A program made the position numbers and the translations under genes. Of a DNA stretch of 64,000 nt, positions 44,386-53,503 are shown in pieces. How positions within the stretch are numbered: the first letter of the stretch is position 1; each line of letters begins with the position of its first letter. The notes under the pieces were generated by a model. It did no database searches. It worked only from the letters and a program-made list of their open reading frames with translations, and was not told the DNA's origin. The stretch comes from an uncultured Acholeplasma sp. (GTDB lineage Bacteria > Bacillota_I > Bacilli_A > Acholeplasmatales > Acholeplasmataceae). The stretch spans positions 1 through 64,000 of the forward strand of contig CALGYU010000019.1 of NCBI GenBank assembly GCA_937934685.1, in the 5' to 3' direction.

Positions 44386-44396
44386 TGAGGTTTAAA

Positions 44397-46619
44397 ATGC
44401 TAGAAACGATTACAGGAAGTCTTAAATCATATTTATTTCATAACGAAGATAATGGATATTCTATTGCGAAAATTGAATTAGAAGAAGACCAAAAAATAGT
44501 TACGGTAGTTGGTTATTTTCCAAGACTTAATGATGATGTTACCTATGAATTTAATGGTCAATGGGTTACCCATTCCACTTATGGACAACAATTTAAGGTC
44601 GAAAGTTTTAAGCAATTAGAAATTCAAAGTAAAACAGGATTGGTTAATTATTTATCCAGTTCTTTTTTTACTGGAATTGGACCTAAAACTGCGTTAAAGA
44701 TTGTTGAAACCTTTGGCGAGGATGCGATAGAAAAAATTATTGCAAATCACACCATTTTAAAAGAAGTAGGACTAAATCCTATAAGATCTCATAGATTATA
44801 TGAACAAATATTAGATAACAGAAAACAAGAAGAAGTCTTGGTTCAACTTTATGGTTATGGACTAACTTCAAAAGTCTCTATGAAACTTCTAAACGCTTAT
44901 GGAGATCGTTCAATTGAAAAATTAAAAGAAGACCCATATCGTTTAATGTATGAAATAGAAGGGTTTGGTTTTTTAAAAGCTCATGAAATAGCTAAAAAAT
45001 TTGGGTTAACAAACTCTGATGAAAGAAGCATTAAAGCAGGAATCGTTTATGTACTTGAAACAATGGCATTTCAACAAGGTCATTTATATGCAACTAAACT
45101 AGAATTAACAGAAGGTGTGACTCAATTACTAAATGAACCACTTGAAATTGCTACTGCCTTAGAAAAATTAATGAATGAAAACAAAGTAGTATCTGAACAA
45201 GATTTTTACTTTTTAACGCTCATTTATCATACGGAAGTAGCTTTAGCAGCTAAAATTGCAGCTTTATCAACAGATAATACGTTAGAAGTTGATGAAAATA
45301 AAATTAAAGATTTGATCACTTTTGTAGAAAGACAAAAAAGCATCCAATATACTGAGAAACAAAAACTAGCGATACTAACAGCACTTAAAAATCCAATGAC
45401 CATTATTACAGGTGGTCCAGGAACAGGAAAAACAACCATCATTGATGGTATCATTAAAGTTTATCAACTTTACTACGGACTTAATTTTAAAGAAAACCTT
45501 CAAGCAGCGCTTATGGCTCCAACCGGTAGAGCCTCAAAAAGAATGAAGGAACTATTAGATTTACCAGCTCAAACCATCCACAGACAATTAGGATATAATT
45601 TTGATGGCCATTTCACTTATGGGATAGATAATCCTTTAAGAGAAAAACTACTCATTATTGATGAAGCATCCATGATTGACATTTTTCTAGCTAAAAGACT
45701 ATTTGATGCGATTAGAACTAACCAACAAGTTATTATCGTGGGGGATGAGGATCAACTACCATCTGTTGGTCCAGGCAATGTATTAGGAGATTTAATTGCT
45801 TCTAATGTCCTTCCAGTAGTTAAACTAAATGAAATACATCGACAAGCTCAAGACTCTCATATCATCTCATTGGCTCAAGCGATTAATAGGCAAGACTTAC
45901 AATATGAAGATTTAAGAACGAATAACGATGTCTTTTTTAAAAAAGGTAGTATTCAAGAAATCAAAGAGACCATTGTAGGACAGATCAAAGGTGCGATAAA
46001 TAAAGGTTATAGTTTGAATGATGATATTCAAATTTTAATCCCAATGTATAAAGGTGACATTGGGATAGATGAAATTAATAAACTGATTCAAAAAGAATTT
46101 AATCCTCAATCAGAAAAAAACTCGATATCATTAGGAGATAAAACCTATTATTTAAATGATAAAGTCATTCAGTTAGTTAATGATCCTGAAAAAGGAGTCA
46201 TGAATGGCGATATTGGTTTGGTAAAAGAGTTTGGGTATGATAAAGATTATAAACCATACATTGAAGTGTCTTTTGATGAAAATAAAATAAGATATTATAA
46301 ACAAGATTTAGAAGAACTCAATTTAGCATATGCAATTAGTATTCATAAATCACAAGGTAGTGAATATCCAATTGTTATTTTACCCATCATAAGACAATAT
46401 TTACACATGTTAAAAAAAGAACTCATTTACACTGCTATTACAAGAGCTAAGAAATATTTACTTGTTTTAGGTGATATGAATCTATTAACCTTTGCGTCTA
46501 ATCAGTTATCTGAAAGAAGAAGAACGACTTTAAAGGATAGATTAAAAGCTTATGAAAATGATTTTGATAAAATAGACTTAATAGAAGAGGAAGATAACAT
46601 ATCTCCATTTGATTTTTAA
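44397..46619 (+). CDS. recD2: RecD2-type ATP-dependent DNA helicase
   Basis: A 740-residue SF1 helicase, long enough to have the N-terminal OB and helix-hairpin-helix region of RecD2 (GIGPKTALKIVETFGEDAI, about 93-111, and PIRSHRLY). The helicase core has Walker A ITGGPGTGKTTII (about 335-347), LLIIDEASMID (about 418) and VGDEDQLPSVGPGNVL (about 446-461). The C-terminal motif VI region is LAYAISIHKSQGSEYP. It works outside RecBCD; no recB or recC partner is nearby. The frame begins at an ATG at 44385, which is the ribosome site (ATGAGGT), so the ATG at 44397 is chosen. Confidence 0.93.
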   Translation: MLETITGSLKSYLFHNEDNGYSIAKIELEEDQKIVTVVGYFPRLNDDVTYEFNGQWVTHSTYGQQFKVESFKQLEIQSKTGLVNYLSSSFFTGIGPKTALKIVETFGEDAIEKIIANHTILKEVGLNPIRSHRLYEQILDNRKQEEVLVQLYGYGLTSKVSMKLLNAYGDRSIEKLKEDPYRLMYEIEGFGFLKAHEIAKKFGLTNSDERSIKAGIVYVLETMAFQQGHLYATKLELTEGVTQLLNEPLEIATALEKLMNENKVVSEQDFYFLTLIYHTEVALAAKIAALSTDNTLEVDENKIKDLITFVERQKSIQYTEKQKLAILTALKNPMTIITGGPGTGKTTIIDGIIKVYQLYYGLNFKENLQAALMAPTGRASKRMKELLDLPAQTIHRQLGYNFDGHFTYGIDNPLREKLLIIDEASMIDIFLAKRLFDAIRTNQQVIIVGDEDQLPSVGPGNVLGDLIASNVLPVVKLNEIHRQAQDSHIISLAQAINRQDLQYEDLRTNNDVFFKKGSIQEIKETIVGQIKGAINKGYSLNDDIQILIPMYKGDIGIDEINKLIQKEFNPQSEKNSISLGDKTYYLNDKVIQLVNDPEKGVMNGDIGLVKEFGYDKDYKPYIEVSFDENKIRYYKQDLEELNLAYAISIHKSQGSEYPIVILPIIRQYLHMLKKELIYTAITRAKKYLLVLGDMNLLTFASNQLSERRRTTLKDRLKAYENDFDKIDLIEEEDNISPFDF

Positions 46620-46643
46620 AAAGAGTGAAAAAACTCTTTTTTT
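46617..46643 (+). terminator. recD2 terminator
   Basis: AAAAGAGT pairs with ACTCTTTT across a five-base loop and is followed by T residues, right at the recD2 stop. Confidence 0.85.
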
Positions 46644-46655
46644 ATAGGCACGCAA

Positions 46656-46667
46656 GTGCACGTGCAC
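46656..46667. promoter_or_regulatory. Perfect 12-bp GC-rich palindrome, candidate operator
   Basis: GTGCACGTGCAC is fully self-complementary and unusually GC-rich for this genome. Its left half can alternatively form a GCAC-GCAA-GTGC hairpin. Its centre lies about 34 bases upstream of the -35 element of the following promoter, a position typical of activator sites. No matching regulator is encoded here. Confidence 0.5.
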
Positions 46668-46695
46668 AAAAAAGGGATAAAATCATTGGATATAA

Positions 46696-46724
46696 TTGAC
46701 TCATCCTTTTTTATATGCTAATAT
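46696..46724 (+). promoter_or_regulatory. Promoter of the serine hydrolase-oxidoreductase operon
   Basis: TTGACT (46696-46701) and TAATAT (46719-46724) with a 17-bp spacer and TGC immediately before the -10 (extended -10). Confidence 0.8.
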
Positions 46725-46755
46725 CATGTTAGAAAAAACAATTTAAGAGGTTAAG

Positions 46756-48042
46756 ATGGAAAACACATTAAAGACTTTTTATGCAAAAATTGAAGAACAA
46801 AAACTAAATGTTGATGGATTGTTTTTAATTAAAAATGATCAAATAGTTTCCAAAGCTTTTTGGAAACCATATGATGAAAATCAATTACATCGTATGTACT
46901 CTATTTCAAAAAGTTTAACAATGATCGCAATCGGTCTACTTTTAACCGAGAAAAAAATTAAACTAACAGACCCTATCACAAAATACTTTGACTATGATGT
47001 CAAAGATGATCTCATTAACCAAATGACCATCAAAGATTTATTGACCATGAAAACAACCTTCACACAAACCACTTATAAGAAGAGTGAGGGATCATGGTTA
47101 GAAAGCTTTTTTATAACACAACCAGATAAAAAACCCGGAACTATTTTTTCATATGATACGTCCGCTAGTTATGTGCTATCAGCCTTAGTAGAAAAATTAA
47201 GTGGCATGAAGATGTTGGATTATGTCAAAAAATATTTTAACTTTAGCAAAGAAAGCTACATGATTCCAACCACAGAAGGTATTTCACATGGCGGGTCAAC
47301 CTTAATGGCTACGCTAAATGATTTAAAACTTCTAGGAGATATTTTAAAAACCAATGGTTTAGGTATCATTGATGAAGCTTATATGAAAGAAGCCAAAAAG
47401 TTTCAATCAGACACAAGATATACAACCGATGGCTTTGACTTTACTTATGGCTATGGGTATCAAACATGGTTAAACAGTAAAAACGGATTTACAATGTATG
47501 GTATGGCAGGACAATTAGTTTATTACGACCAAGATCATGATATAACACTTATTACCGTATCAAACCTAACAAACATGCCCAATGGAACACAAATGCTTCT
47601 TAATTTATATCATCAATACATTGGAGAAAAATCATCATTAATTTATGAAAACCAGTTTTATGCTTATCAAGGAGAAAGAATTAAATCAATTAACCAACCA
47701 GTCACAAATTTCAATCAAACATATCAAACAAATGATCACGTTAAAATTGACTTATCGATCAATCATAATATAGGCGCTTTAACTATTGGGAATCAAAAAA
47801 TCGAATTTTCACTAAAGGATCAAATTAAAGGTGAATTTCCAAATACCAAGGAAACATACATCGCACAAGGCATAGTTAAACCTAATAAGTTATATATCAC
47901 ACTTTACTTAACGAGTGAAGAATTGGGGACGCTTTATTTAGATGTTTCATATGATGATAAAACCATTGTGATAGTAAGTAAAGGTTTTTCTGAAAACTAC
48001 TTAAAAGAATGGAATTTTAATATAAAAGGAGAGAAAAAATGA
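46756..48042 (+). CDS. Beta-lactamase-fold serine hydrolase (class C/esterase-like)
   Basis: A 428-residue protein with the beta-lactamase/transpeptidase-like fold. The SxxK nucleophile motif is Ser49-Ile-Ser-Lys52 in MYSISKSL, the Tyr-containing second motif is FSYDTSASYVLSALVEKLSG (about 135-154), and an HGG motif is in ISHGGSTL (about 176). There is no signal peptide or transmembrane segment, so it is intracellular. The C-terminal 130 residues are a beta-rich extension. In a wall-less cell, a peptidoglycan role is unlikely; an esterase or amidase for small molecules is more plausible. It overlaps the following oxidoreductase gene by four bases. AAGAGG is the ribosome site. Confidence 0.85.
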   Translation: MENTLKTFYAKIEEQKLNVDGLFLIKNDQIVSKAFWKPYDENQLHRMYSISKSLTMIAIGLLLTEKKIKLTDPITKYFDYDVKDDLINQMTIKDLLTMKTTFTQTTYKKSEGSWLESFFITQPDKKPGTIFSYDTSASYVLSALVEKLSGMKMLDYVKKYFNFSKESYMIPTTEGISHGGSTLMATLNDLKLLGDILKTNGLGIIDEAYMKEAKKFQSDTRYTTDGFDFTYGYGYQTWLNSKNGFTMYGMAGQLVYYDQDHDITLITVSNLTNMPNGTQMLLNLYHQYIGEKSSLIYENQFYAYQGERIKSINQPVTNFNQTYQTNDHVKIDLSINHNIGALTIGNQKIEFSLKDQIKGEFPNTKETYIAQGIVKPNKLYITLYLTSEELGTLYLDVSYDDKTIVIVSKGFSENYLKEWNFNIKGEKK

Positions 48043-49328
48043 AAAAGAAAAAGTATGTTCAAATCGGCGTTGGTGGCCGTGCTAGAATGTTTTATGAGGC
48101 AATCATCACCAAATATAAAGAAACAGCAGAATTGGTAGCTATTTGTGATTTAAGCCAAACTAGAATGGATTTTACCAATAACAATATTGAAGAATTAGGT
48201 GGAAACAAAGTTCCAACTTATCATTATTTAGAATTTGAAAAAATGTTAGATGAGCAAAAACCAGATTATGTCATCATTACAACCGTAGATAGAACGCATC
48301 ATGATTATATGATTCGTGCCATGAGAAAGGGTTGTGATGTAATTACTGAAAAACCAATGACAATTGACGCTGAGAAAATCCAACAAATTTTAGATGTTCA
48401 AAAAGAAACTGGAAGAGAAGTGAAAGTAACATTTAACTACCGTTACTCACCAAATAACACTAAAATTAAAGAATTAATTTCAAGTGGTGTGATTGGAGAT
48501 GTTTTCTCAATTCACTTTGAATGGTTATTAAATACTCAACATGGTGCAGATTACTACAGAAGATGGCATAGAAATAAAGCCAACAGTGGTGGATTATTGG
48601 TTCACAAATCAACACACCATTTTGATTTAGTAAACTTTTGGTTAGATGCTAACCCTAAAACTGTTTTTGCTTTTGGAGAAAGAAACTTTTATGGTAGAGA
48701 CAATGCTGAAAAACGTGGCGTAACTAAATTCTATGAACGTTCATACGGGAATGTTACACCAGAAGAAGATCCATTTGCAATCGATCTTACAGCTAATCCA
48801 ACACTTAAAGGTCTTTACTTAGATGCAGAAAAAGATAGTGGCTATATTAGAGATAGAAGCGTCTTTTCAGATGATATTTCTATAGAAGATACCATGGGAG
48901 TTATTGTTCAATACGATAATAAAGCGATCTTAACATACTCTTTAAACTCATATATGCCTTGGGAAGGTTATAATGTTTCAATTAACGGTTCAAAAGGTAG
49001 AATTGAATATAATGTGATTGAAAAATCATACATCAACGCTGGAGGAGACAAAGGCGATGAAGGGGCAACCTTAAAGAAAAAAATCTTTGTTCATCCAATG
49101 TTTGGTAAACCATATGAAGTACACTTTGTTGAAGGTGTAGGTGGTCACGGTGGTGGAGATAATGTGATGTTAGAACACATTTTTGGTGCACCAACAGGCG
49201 TGGATGAGTTCAACAGAGCGGCTAATCATATCGATGGCGCAAAATCAGTTTTAACTGGTGTTGCAGCTAACAAATCGATTGCTAGTGGTCAATCCGTTGA
49301 TGTTGCTTCATTAGTTAAATTTTATTAA
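48039..49328 (+). CDS. Gfo/Idh/MocA-family NAD(P)-dependent oxidoreductase
   Basis: A 429-residue oxidoreductase. The Rossmann fold begins with VQIGVGGRARMFYEAI (about 6-21), followed by LVAICDLSQTRM (about 33), TTVDRTHHDYMIRAMRKG (about 83), the family signature ITEKPMTID (about 105-113, containing the EKP motif) and the substrate-domain loop SGGLLVHKSTHHFDL (about 185-199). Sugars or inositol-type polyols are the usual substrates. Translational coupling to the serine hydrolase suggests successive steps on the same compound. A strong terminator follows. The specific substrate cannot be read from the sequence. Confidence 0.9.
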   Translation: MKKKKYVQIGVGGRARMFYEAIITKYKETAELVAICDLSQTRMDFTNNNIEELGGNKVPTYHYLEFEKMLDEQKPDYVIITTVDRTHHDYMIRAMRKGCDVITEKPMTIDAEKIQQILDVQKETGREVKVTFNYRYSPNNTKIKELISSGVIGDVFSIHFEWLLNTQHGADYYRRWHRNKANSGGLLVHKSTHHFDLVNFWLDANPKTVFAFGERNFYGRDNAEKRGVTKFYERSYGNVTPEEDPFAIDLTANPTLKGLYLDAEKDSGYIRDRSVFSDDISIEDTMGVIVQYDNKAILTYSLNSYMPWEGYNVSINGSKGRIEYNVIEKSYINAGGDKGDEGATLKKKIFVHPMFGKPYEVHFVEGVGGHGGGDNVMLEHIFGAPTGVDEFNRAANHIDGAKSVLTGVAANKSIASGQSVDVASLVKFY

Positions 49329-49336
49329 GAAAATAG

Positions 49337-49371
49337 ACAGAAATGATGAAAAAGTCATTTCTGTTTTTTTA
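49337..49371 (+). terminator. Forward terminator after the oxidoreductase gene
   Basis: ACAGAAATGA (49337-49346) pairs with TCATTTCTGT (49355-49364) across eight bases, followed by seven T residues. Confidence 0.9.
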
Positions 49372-49372
49372 T

Positions 49373-49417
49373 CAAAAAAAAGAACTTATCTTCAATAAAT
49401 TTTGAAAATAAATTCTT
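49373..49417 (-). terminator. Reverse terminator of rarA
   Basis: On the minus strand a 16-bp stem with two U-G wobbles (49417-49402 with 49395-49380) is followed by eight T residues. It abuts the forward terminator. Confidence 0.82.
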
Positions 49418-49426
49418 GTTTAAATC

Positions 49427-50656
49427 TTATTTAATATTTTTAATTTTATCAATCGCTTTTTTTCGTTCACTTAATGCTTTTTCATAAGCACTTTCCTCTT
49501 TAGGCACATAATATTTAGTTTGTAATAAAGATTCTGGCATGTAACGTTGTGCGTTTAAACTAAATTTATCATCATGAGGATAATGATAAATACTAGGATC
49601 TTTATTAATCTCACGATTCAAAGCATGATCAGGAATATTAGAACTCTTTCCTTCCATAAAATCATTAATCGCTTGATCTAAAGCAGTATAAGAAGTATTA
49701 GACTTAGGAGACAAACTCATATCAATCACAATATTTGCTAAAGGAATTCTAGCCTCAGGAACACCCAACATTTTGGCAGCCTGACATGCGGCCATTACTT
49801 TTTGTCCCATCGTTGGATTGGCTAGCCCAATATCTTCATATGCAATGACAATAAGTCTTCTATAAATGATTTCTAAGTCACCTAAAACCCATAATCTAGC
49901 CAAATAATGAAGTGCGGCATCCACATCAGAACCTCTAATCGATTTTTGTAAAGCACTTAAAATATCATAGAAATGGTCTTCACCCTGATCTAAGGCTAAT
50001 TGAGCCTTACCAGCCACTTTTCTAACCACTTGACTGGTAATGATATCTCCATCTTCTAAAACCAATGAAGCCGCTTCTAAAAGGTTTAAAGCACTTCTAA
50101 TTTCATAGTTTGAAAATCTAATAATAGTTTCAAGTGCATCAGGGTTTAACTTAACATCTACATCTAGGTGATGTTGAGCGTTTAATAAAGCTTTTTTAAT
50201 ATCTTCATCGGATAAAGACTTCACCTCATATAAATGACATCTAGATCTAATCGCACTATTTATACTTTGATATGGATTAACAGTTGTAATACCAATGACA
50301 ATGGCTTTACCACTTTCCATAAAAGGTAATAAATAATCTTGAATATCTTTTTTCATACGGTGAATTTCATCGATGATTAATAAGACATCATGATAACTGG
50401 TCATATTTAAAATATCAGCTAATTTTGCTTTATTATCAGTAGAGGCGTTAAAAAAATAAGTATCCAGTTCACTTTTGGTAGCAAATAAGCTAGCAATAGT
50501 GGTCTTACCAGTTCCTGGATTACCATGTAAAATGAAAGATAAATACTTTTTCTTCTCAATCATTTTAGTTAAAACACCATCACGACCTACCAAATGGTCT
50601 TGACCATAAACGTCTTTAAACTCGCTTGGTCTCATACGATATGCTAAAGGTTGCAT
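49427..50656 (-). CDS. rarA: Replication-associated recombination protein A (RarA/MgsA AAA+ ATPase)
   Basis: A 409-residue clamp-loader-like ATPase acting at stalled forks. It begins MQPLAYRMRPSEFKDVYGQDHLVG, the family opening, with Walker A FILHGNPGTGKTTIASL (about 41-57), Walker B LLIIDEIHRM (about 93), a sensor region VIGITTVNPYQSINSAIRSRC (about 117-137) and the C-terminal tetramerisation block with LWVLGDLEIIYRRLIVIAYEDIGLANP. The frame reaches a TTG at 50665, but AGGAG lies immediately before it, so the ATG at 50656 is used. It is transcribed divergently from apt. Confidence 0.94.
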   Translation of the reverse strand: MQPLAYRMRPSEFKDVYGQDHLVGRDGVLTKMIEKKKYLSFILHGNPGTGKTTIASLFATKSELDTYFFNASTDNKAKLADILNMTSYHDVLLIIDEIHRMKKDIQDYLLPFMESGKAIVIGITTVNPYQSINSAIRSRCHLYEVKSLSDEDIKKALLNAQHHLDVDVKLNPDALETIIRFSNYEIRSALNLLEAASLVLEDGDIITSQVVRKVAGKAQLALDQGEDHFYDILSALQKSIRGSDVDAALHYLARLWVLGDLEIIYRRLIVIAYEDIGLANPTMGQKVMAACQAAKMLGVPEARIPLANIVIDMSLSPKSNTSYTALDQAINDFMEGKSSNIPDHALNREINKDPSIYHYPHDDKFSLNAQRYMPESLLQTKYYVPKEESAYEKALSERKKAIDKIKNIK

Positions 50657-50676
50657 GTTTATCAACTCCTAACTCT

Positions 50677-50685
50677 ATTATATCA
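50677..50685 (-). promoter_or_regulatory. Reverse extended -10 promoter of rarA
   Basis: On the minus strand TGATATAAT (50685-50677), about 20 bases before the rarA start; the -35 region is only T-rich. Confidence 0.5.
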
Positions 50686-50695
50686 CGGTCTTACC

Positions 50696-50724
50696 TTGAA
50701 AAAATGTTGATTTTAGATTAAAAT
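50696..50724 (+). promoter_or_regulatory. Promoter for apt-rel-dtd
   Basis: TTGAAA (50696-50701) and TAAAAT (50719-50724) with a 17-bp spacer, about 46 bases before the apt start. Confidence 0.6.
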
Positions 50725-50770
50725 ATAAGGGTTAAGAAAGTTATTTATTTTCAATATGGAGGGTAACAAA

Positions 50771-51283
50771 ATGGATTTAAAAAAATATATTGCAGCAGTT
50801 CCAAATTTTCCTAAGGAAGGCATTTTATTTCGAGACATCACACCGTTGATGTTAGATGGAAATGCATATAAATTTGCATCAGATGAATTTACTAAATTTG
50901 CACAAGAACAAAAAGCAACAGTCATTGTTGGACCTGAGGCGAGAGGATTTATTTTTGGATGCCCTGTGGCAGTGAATTTAGGGATTGGATTTGCTCCAGT
51001 TAGAAAGCCAGGCAAATTACCAAGAGAAACAAAAACAGTCAGTTATGATTTAGAATATGGCACCAATAGTTTATCTATTCATCAAGACGCCATTAAAAAA
51101 GGAGATCGTGTTTTAATCGTTGATGATCTTTTAGCAACCGGTGGAACTGTTGATGCGACCATTAAATTAGTTGAATCTTTAGGTGGAGTCATCGTTGGTT
51201 TAGCATTTTTAATAGAACTAGAAGATTTAAATGGTAGATCAGGTATTAACCAATATCCAATCAAAACATTGATCAAATATTAA
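50771..51283 (+). CDS. apt: Adenine phosphoribosyltransferase
   Basis: Salvages adenine to AMP; 170 residues. It has [26 protein letters not shown] at the N-terminus (shown by [10 protein letters not shown] and FRDITP), [13 protein letters not shown] (about 55-67), [12 protein letters not shown] (about 77-88) and the PRPP-binding loop [13 protein letters not shown] (about 115-127). The frame starts at an ATG at 50756, but GGAGGG just after that codon is the ribosome site for the ATG at 50771. It precedes rel, the classical apt-relA order of Firmicutes. Confidence 0.96.
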   Translation: MDLKKYIAAVPNFPKEGILFRDITPLMLDGNAYKFASDEFTKFAQEQKATVIVGPEARGFIFGCPVAVNLGIGFAPVRKPGKLPRETKTVSYDLEYGTNSLSIHQDAIKKGDRVLIVDDLLATGGTVDATIKLVESLGGVIVGLAFLIELEDLNGRSGINQYPIKTLIKY

Positions 51284-51304
51284 TAACAGAACGAGGTGGT
51301 CAAT

Positions 51305-53503
51305 TTGACCCAACAAGATACGTTGTATCAAGCATTAATGAATGATGTAAAAACATACATCACCAAAGAAGAAGATTTAAATTTAATTACAAAAGCCTAT
51401 CAATTAGCTAAAGAAAAACATACGGGTCAAACTAGGAGAAGTGGTGAACCATACATCATCCATCCGGTTGCGGTGACCCGTATTTTAGCTAGTCTTAGAG
51501 GTGGGCCTAATACATTAATTGCAGGATTATTACACGATATAGTTGAGGATACGGATATTGAACTTAAAGATTTGGTTCAATGGTTTAGTCAAGATGTTGC
51601 AAGTTTGGTTGATGGGGTTACAAAACTAACCAAACTATCTTTTAGTACCAACACAAACAATATCAGTACAACTCAAGCCGATAACCATCAAAAAATGTTA
51701 CTTGCAATGGCAAAAGATATTCGTGTAGTTATTATAAAAATAGCGGATAGATTGCATAATATGAGAACTATTGATTTTATGCCGGGTGATAAACAAATAT
51801 TGATTGCTAAGGAAACCTTAGAGATTTATGCACCGCTTGCACATAGACTAGGGTTATTTAGAATTAAAGCAGAATTAGAAGATAGATCTTTACGATATAC
51901 AGATCCAGGGATGTATTTTAAGATTTCTAACTTGATTAAGCAAAAAAAATCGCAACGAGAAAAATCAATTGAACAAGTCATTAAACATATTGAAACGTTG
52001 TTTGAAGAACAACATTTAATGCAATTTGAAATCAAAGGTCGTATTAAAAACATATATAGTATTTATAAAAAAATGATGCGAGATGACCGTGATTTTGAAG
52101 ATATTTATGACCTTTTAGCCGTTAGAATTATTGTTGATAAAGTAGAAACATGTTATCAAGCATTAGGAATCATTCATGGAAACTACACACCCATTCCAAG
52201 AAGATTTAAAGATTATATTGCAGTACCTAAACCCAACCTATATCAGTCACTACATACCACTGTTTTGTCAACAGACGGAACGTTGTTTGAAGTCCAAATT
52301 AGAACACCTGAAATGGATGATATTGCAGAAAATGGGATTGCAGCACACTGGGCGTATAAAGAAAATAAAGCATATTCAAAAGAAAAAGAACAATTTGAAA
52401 TTGCTCAAAAACTTAAATGGTATGGTGAACTTTTAAGAATGAGTGAGGATGTGGATGATCGTAGCGAAGGATCAGAAGCATTTGTGGAATCTGTTAAAAG
52501 TGACATTTTAAGTGATAACGTTTATGTGTTTACACCAAAAGGTGAAGTGGTTGAATTACCAAGAGGATCAACACCTATTGATTTTGCCTACCGTATTCAC
52601 TCAGATGTAGGGAATAGTATGGTGGGAGCAACCATTAACGATAGAATCGCGACTTTAGATCAAGAGTTAAATACAGGTGACATCATCAGTGTTAGAACCA
52701 ATAAAAAATCATCAGGTCCAAGTGAAGATTGGTTAAAAATTGCTAAATCTTCTCACGCCAAACATAAAATTAAAGGCTTTTTAAATAAAAAAAATCGAGA
52801 CTATCTCATACTTTCAGGTAAAAACATGTTAGAAGATGAGTTAGATAGTGTTAAAGTACCGTATACAATAGATGATAATTTTGCTAAAAAGCATTTTGAA
52901 AAAAACTCAGTGACTTGTTTAACAGATCTTTATTTAGAAATAGGAAAAACCAATATCAGTCCCAAAACGGTAGTTAATAAAATAGTTCAACCGGAAATTA
53001 ATAAAGAAGCTATGTTACAAAGACAAATGGAAAAAGCTACCAGACAACTCATTGCTCAAAGTGAAACCGGAGTGATTGTAGAAGGGTTAAGTAATCCTCA
53101 GTTAAGATTATCTAATTGTTGTACACCTGTGCTAAACGATGAGGTTGTTGGTTATGTAACAAAAGGAGCAGGGATTGTTATCCATAGAAAAGATTGTCCC
53201 AACTTATTATCCTATGACCAAAATAGACTATTAGAAGCCTATTGGGGATCAAATGTTAAACGTAAATACGCAACATGGATTAAAATTGTGGGTTCAAGTA
53301 GAGCAGGTTTAGTTCCAGAAATTATTGTTGCGATTAACGCTGTGGGTGTATCTATATTAGAAATTAACGCAGTAGCAAACAGTAAATTAGAATCTACAGT
53401 AAAACTTAAAGTATCCTTATCTAACGTAGAAGAATTAAATACTTTAATTGTTAACTTACATAAAATACCACAAGTTTATCAGATTGAAAGGGATATTAGA
53501 TGA
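51305..53503 (+). CDS. rel: Bifunctional (p)ppGpp synthetase/hydrolase
   Basis: Long RelA/SpoT homologue of 732 residues controlling the stringent response. The HD hydrolase is intact: GEPYIIHPVAVTRIL (about 45-59) and GLLHDIVEDTDIE (about 71-83). The synthetase domain has GRIKNIYSIYKKM (about 243), DLLAVRIIV (about 267) and YQSLHTTV (about 315). A TGS domain (VYVFTPKGEVVELPRGSTPIDFAYRIHSDVG, split over about 400-430), a helical/zinc-finger-like region with LSNCCTPVLND (about 599) and an ACT domain close it. The best start is a TTG at 51305 after GAGGTG; the GTG at 51296 is inside that site. Confidence 0.95.
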   Translation: MTQQDTLYQALMNDVKTYITKEEDLNLITKAYQLAKEKHTGQTRRSGEPYIIHPVAVTRILASLRGGPNTLIAGLLHDIVEDTDIELKDLVQWFSQDVASLVDGVTKLTKLSFSTNTNNISTTQADNHQKMLLAMAKDIRVVIIKIADRLHNMRTIDFMPGDKQILIAKETLEIYAPLAHRLGLFRIKAELEDRSLRYTDPGMYFKISNLIKQKKSQREKSIEQVIKHIETLFEEQHLMQFEIKGRIKNIYSIYKKMMRDDRDFEDIYDLLAVRIIVDKVETCYQALGIIHGNYTPIPRRFKDYIAVPKPNLYQSLHTTVLSTDGTLFEVQIRTPEMDDIAENGIAAHWAYKENKAYSKEKEQFEIAQKLKWYGELLRMSEDVDDRSEGSEAFVESVKSDILSDNVYVFTPKGEVVELPRGSTPIDFAYRIHSDVGNSMVGATINDRIATLDQELNTGDIISVRTNKKSSGPSEDWLKIAKSSHAKHKIKGFLNKKNRDYLILSGKNMLEDELDSVKVPYTIDDNFAKKHFEKNSVTCLTDLYLEIGKTNISPKTVVNKIVQPEINKEAMLQRQMEKATRQLIAQSETGVIVEGLSNPQLRLSNCCTPVLNDEVVGYVTKGAGIVIHRKDCPNLLSYDQNRLLEAYWGSNVKRKYATWIKIVGSSRAGLVPEIIVAINAVGVSILEINAVANSKLESTVKLKVSLSNVEELNTLIVNLHKIPQVYQIERDIR

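Noticed and set aside
46756..48042. True beta-lactamase or penicillin-binding protein
   Set aside because: It has no export signal and a long unrelated C-terminal extension; the context is a sugar-type oxidoreductase in a probably wall-less cell.
52176..52436. Forward open frame inside rel in another frame
   Set aside because: It lies wholly within the conserved synthetase domain of rel, has no ribosome site and resembles no protein.
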